A stretch of 64,000 bases of DNA, from positions 682,001-746,000 of the forward strand of contig CP154437.1 of NCBI GenBank assembly GCA_039516895.1. The letters are read 5' to 3'. Source of the stretch: Campylobacter coli (GTDB lineage Bacteria > Campylobacterota > Campylobacteria > Campylobacterales > Campylobacteraceae). The notes under the pieces are model-generated. The model was given only the letters and a program-made list of their open reading frames with translations. It was not told the DNA's origin and made no database searches. The position numbers and the translations under genes were made by a program. How positions within the stretch are numbered: the first letter of the stretch is position 1; every line of letters starts with the position of its first letter. Below, in pieces: positions 60,868 to 64,000 of the stretch.

Positions 60868-63067
60868 GATTAAAGAAGAATTACTTTTAAAACTTGATTT
60901 AAATACTTATTTGCATGAATTTAAGTCTTGCTTTGCAAGGGATAAAGAAATTTTTTTACAGGGGGATTCTCACCTTCATTTTAAGCGTATCAATGAGCTT
61001 TGCGAGACTGAATTTCCAAATTTGCCCGAGCTTTCAAATTTGGATAAGGCTTTGGTGCATTTAAGCAAACAAGGGGTTTTGCATTTAGATGAGATTTTTG
61101 AATTCGTAAAAATTTTTCGCTATTTTGAAAAGATCAAAAAGCTCAATTTGGGCAGCAATTTAAATTCATGGCTTGAAAAGATCGAATTTGTTAATGGAAT
61201 TTTAGATCTTTGTGAAAAATTTGATGAAAAGGGTGAGTTAAAAGAAAGCTTAGATGAAAGATTGATAAATATCAATACAGCTCTAAGACTTAAAAATGAA
61301 GCAGTCATAGCCGAATTTAAAAAATATTGCTACACAAAGTCTTTAATGCCTTATCTAATCGATACTCAAGTGCATCTTATAAACAGCCTTGAAGCCTTGC
61401 TTGTAAGAGGGGGCTTTAACCACGCTATAAAAGCTAAAATCATAGGCAGAAGTAGTGGGGGAGGATTTTACATCGTTCCACTTAGTGTTGAAAATTTGCA
61501 AAATGACATAGAAAAAATCAAAAATCAAAAAGAAGAGATCTACTATGAATATGCTAAAAATTTCTCTACATTTTTAGCAAAAAATTTAGCTTTTTTAAAA
61601 TTTATCAACAATGCTTTTGATCTTTTTGATCATTATAGTGCTAGGGTTTTGTTAGCTAAGAGAAAAGACTATGAATTCGTTTTATGTGATAATAGCAATA
61701 AAATCATACTTAAAGATTTTGCCCATCCTGCTTTAAAAAATCCTAAAAGTGTGAGTTTGGATTTTAGTAAGCAAGTTTTGATTATCACCGGTGTTAATGC
61801 GGGCGGAAAATCCATGCTTTTAAAGTCTTTATTGAGTGCGGCATTTTTAGCCAAACATCTTTTGCCTATGCGGATAAAATCTAGCCAAAGTAAAATAGGC
61901 TCTTTTAAGGAATTTGATGCCATTATAGAAGATCCGCAAAATGTTAAAAATGATATTTCAACCTTTGCAGGAAGAATGCTTCATTTTTCTAAGCTTTTTT
62001 CTAAAAAAAGCTTGCTTTTGGGTATCGATGAGATAGAGCTTGGGACAGATTTTGAAGAGGCGGCTTGTTTGTATAGTGTGCTTATTTCAAGATTGATAGA
62101 TAGTGGGCTTAAGATCGTTATCACCACGCACCATAAACGCCTTGCCATGCTTTTAGCAAAAAATGAGCAAGTTGAACTTATCGCCGCCTTGTATGATGAG
62201 GAGCTTTCGCGCCCAAAATACGAGTTTTTAAAAGGCACCATAGGAAAATCTTATGCTTTTGAAACAGCTTTGCGTTATCAAATTCCTTCAAATTTAGTCA
62301 GTGAAGCTAAAAAACTTTATGGAGAGGATAAAGAAAACTTAGAAGAGCTTGTGGGAAAAAATATCAATTTAGAATTAGAGCTTAAAGCCAAGCTTGAAAG
62401 TGTAGAAAAAAAAGAGCAAAAAGTAGATGAAATTTTACTTTCCTTAAAAGATCAAAAAGAAAAAAATGAGCAAGAATTTCGTGATAATCTAAGAAATTTA
62501 GAATTTAAATTCCATAAAGCCATAGAAGAGGCTAAAAAAACCATTCATCTTAAAGATACAAAAGAAAAACAAAGAAGCTTAAATAAAGCCAATGAGCTTA
62601 AAAAAGAAATCATTCTACCGAGTATGGAACAAAATGAAGAATTGCGCGTGGGTGATTTTGTAAAATATGAAAAAATCAAAGGAAAAATCGTAGCCATCTC
62701 CAAAAACGATGCCATGGTTGAAAGCGATGGGATCAAACTTCGCGTGCCTTTAAAACTTCTTAAAAAAAGCGGAGCGATACAGCAAAAAGTAGCAAAAACA
62801 AGTATCAGTGTAACAAAGCCTAGTAATCTAAGTGTGAGTTTGGATTTACATGGACTTAGGAGTGATGAGGCTATTGCTAGACTTGATAAATTTATTTCAG
62901 ATGCTTTGATAGCAGGATTTGACGAGGTTTTAATCTATCATGGCATAGGCACAGGAAAGCTTGCTTTTGCAGTAAGGGAATTTTTAAAAACACATAAGAG
63001 TGTAAAAAGTTTTCAAGATGCACCTATTAATCAAGGCGGCTTTGGTGCTAAGGTGGTGAGGTTGTAA
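60857..63067 (+). CDS. mutS2: MutS2 family endonuclease/ATPase
   Basis: The 736-aa protein has the MutS2 clamp region, the ATPase module with LIITGVNAGGKSMLLKS and LLGIDEIELGTDFEEA, a coiled coil (about residues 490-590) and a C-terminal Smr nuclease domain (LDLHGLRSDEAIARLDKFI, LIYHGIGTGKLAFAVRE). In H. pylori MutS2 limits recombination. Two ATGs three bases apart could serve as start. Confidence 0.95.
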   Translation: MMNEIKEELLLKLDLNTYLHEFKSCFARDKEIFLQGDSHLHFKRINELCETEFPNLPELSNLDKALVHLSKQGVLHLDEIFEFVKIFRYFEKIKKLNLGSNLNSWLEKIEFVNGILDLCEKFDEKGELKESLDERLININTALRLKNEAVIAEFKKYCYTKSLMPYLIDTQVHLINSLEALLVRGGFNHAIKAKIIGRSSGGGFYIVPLSVENLQNDIEKIKNQKEEIYYEYAKNFSTFLAKNLAFLKFINNAFDLFDHYSARVLLAKRKDYEFVLCDNSNKIILKDFAHPALKNPKSVSLDFSKQVLIITGVNAGGKSMLLKSLLSAAFLAKHLLPMRIKSSQSKIGSFKEFDAIIEDPQNVKNDISTFAGRMLHFSKLFSKKSLLLGIDEIELGTDFEEAACLYSVLISRLIDSGLKIVITTHHKRLAMLLAKNEQVELIAALYDEELSRPKYEFLKGTIGKSYAFETALRYQIPSNLVSEAKKLYGEDKENLEELVGKNINLELELKAKLESVEKKEQKVDEILLSLKDQKEKNEQEFRDNLRNLEFKFHKAIEEAKKTIHLKDTKEKQRSLNKANELKKEIILPSMEQNEELRVGDFVKYEKIKGKIVAISKNDAMVESDGIKLRVPLKLLKKSGAIQQKVAKTSISVTKPSNLSVSLDLHGLRSDEAIARLDKFISDALIAGFDEVLIYHGIGTGKLAFAVREFLKTHKSVKSFQDAPINQGGFGAKVVRL

Positions 63068-63104
63068 TAGCTTATGTTAAATTTTAAAAAATTCAAGGCT
63101 TAAA

Positions 63105-63806
63105 ATGAAAAACATTATGATACTAAGCGGAGCGGGTTTGTCTGCTCCAAGTGGGCTTAAAACTTTTAGAGATAACGATGGACTTTGGGAAGAGTATGAT
63201 GTAATGGAGGTTTGTTCTGCTACAGGCTTTAGAAAAAATCCTAAAAAAGTGCTTGATTTTTATGACGCAAGAAGAGTCCAACTTCAAAGTGTAAAGCCAA
63301 ATTATGCCCATGAAAAAATCGCACAATTAAAAGAAAAATGGGGTAAAAATCTTTTTATCCTTACGCAAAATGTTGATGATTTGCTAGAGCGTGCAGGCTG
63401 TAAAGATGTGGTACATTTACATGGTTTTTTACCCGAGCTTCGCTGTTTATCTTGTGATGAAATTTTTAACATAGGCTATGAAAAAATCGTTGATAAACAA
63501 TGCCCAAAATGTAAAAGCCAAAATTTAAGACACAATATAGTCATGTTTGAAGAGCAGGCTCCTGCTTATGCTACGCTTTATTCTTTGCTTCATCAAACTT
63601 CATTATTTATTAGCATAGGCACAAGCGGGGCGGTTTTACCTGTGGGGCAATATGCTTCAATGTGTGAAAAAAGTATTTTAAATATTTATGAAAAAGATGT
63701 GAATTTGGAGCGATATTTTGATAAAATCTACACCGAAGATATAATCAGTGCTATAGATAAAATCGCACTGGATATTGAAAATTTTATGAAAGATGGCAAT
63801 GTTTGA
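63105..63806 (+). CDS. cobB: Sirtuin NAD-dependent protein deacylase
   Basis: The 233-aa Sir2 protein has GAGLSAPSGLKTFRD, TQNVDDLLERAG, the catalytic His106 in HLHGFLPELRC and zinc ligands Cys114, Cys117, Cys133 and Cys136. Tyr53 and Arg56 (FYDARRVQLQ) match the residues that let SIRT5/CobB-type enzymes remove succinyl groups. It overlaps the following gene by 14 bases. Confidence 0.92.
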   Translation: MKNIMILSGAGLSAPSGLKTFRDNDGLWEEYDVMEVCSATGFRKNPKKVLDFYDARRVQLQSVKPNYAHEKIAQLKEKWGKNLFILTQNVDDLLERAGCKDVVHLHGFLPELRCLSCDEIFNIGYEKIVDKQCPKCKSQNLRHNIVMFEEQAPAYATLYSLLHQTSLFISIGTSGAVLPVGQYASMCEKSILNIYEKDVNLERYFDKIYTEDIISAIDKIALDIENFMKDGNV

Positions 63807-64000
63807 TTCTTTTTTAAATGGTTTGTTTTTGGGTTTTGGGGTAAGTGTTCCTTTTGGGCCTATAAATATTTTGATTTTAACCTATGCTTTAAAGGCTTTT
63901 AAAAATTCCATAGCGGTGGGCTTGGGTGCATTTAGTGTGGATTTGCTCTATTTGCTTTTATTGCAATTTGGGCTTTTGAATTTCTTGGATAATGTGATTT
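63793..64000 (+). CDS. LysE-family exporter, N-terminal part (partial)
   Basis: The frame from ATG 63793 (or 63799) runs to the window end. It encodes MFDSFLNGLFLGFGVSVPFG, then PINILILTYALKAF, the N-terminal helix and PxGP motif of LysE/RhtB-type amino acid exporters. The substrate cannot be told. Confidence 0.8.
   Translation, partial: MAMFDSFLNGLFLGFGVSVPFGPINILILTYALKAFKNSIAVGLGAFSVDLLYLLLLQFGLLNFLDNVI

Overview
The window is low-GC, densely packed chromosomal DNA of a thermophilic Campylobacter of the C. jejuni/C. coli group. The evidence is the gene order, which matches from memory roughly the Cj1116-Cj1049 interval of C. jejuni NCTC 11168, the TATAAT-type -10 boxes without clear -35 boxes, and near-continuous overlapping operons. 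Several proteins differ enough from my memory of NCTC 11168 that another lineage or C. coli is possible; I cannot decide this without alignment. I saw no rRNA, tRNA, CRISPR or intact insertion sequence.

Layout. 1-3.6 kb: ftsH end, a phosphatidylserine decarboxylase-like gene, pssA, a ferritin-like gene, msrB and marC. 3.7-15.9 kb (minus): a 13-gene head-to-tail run sstT, pyrB, pepF, an SspB-like gene, uvrD-type helicase, truB, csrA, ispE, smpB, a thioredoxin-like lipoprotein, clpS, clpA and aat. It is rich in protein tagging and adaptor-dependent proteolysis. 16-20.5 kb: metK, then an accessory patch before lnt holding a degenerate ORF, a 441-aa gene with a flagellar sigma-28-like promoter and a short-chain dehydrogenase remnant. 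20.5-36.5 kb (plus): a 16-kb run yajC, secD, secF, leuS, lptE, a degenerate GGDEF gene, folC, pgp3-type M23 peptidase, bactofilin, mfd, a DUF815 ATPase, a MagIII-like glycosylase, thiD, thiE, hemD. 36.5-39 kb (minus): fliW, proC and three pseudopilin-like competence genes. 39-43.5 kb: bamD, lon, then rpsF-ssb-rpsR. 43.7-46.4 kb: a two-gene transporter/TIM-barrel module resembling E. coli yihN and yihM, next to a pseudogene. 46.4-51 kb (minus): rseP-type protease, pgsA, rdxA, a second nitroreductase, an acetyltransferase, a CinA-like gene. 51-57.7 kb (plus): ileS, a 40-aa membrane peptide, gatA, guaB, xseB, a nitrilase-family gene. 57.7-59.2 kb: an accessory patch with a VgrG C-terminal fragment and a membrane protein, bounded by a duplicated murC 5' end. 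59.2-64 kb: murC, a small membrane protein, mutS2, a sirtuin and a LysE-family start.

Most notable points: (1) the helical-shape peptidase gene pgp3 has an in-frame amber codon before its whole catalytic domain, so the strain may be straight-celled; (2) a yihN/yihM-like module sits between ribosomal and membrane-protease genes; (3) a VgrG tip fragment and putative partner genes sit between two copies of the murC start; (4) an SspB-like adaptor shares a gene run with SmpB, ClpS, ClpA and Aat; (5) a sigma-28-type promoter precedes an EF-hand-like protein of unknown function.
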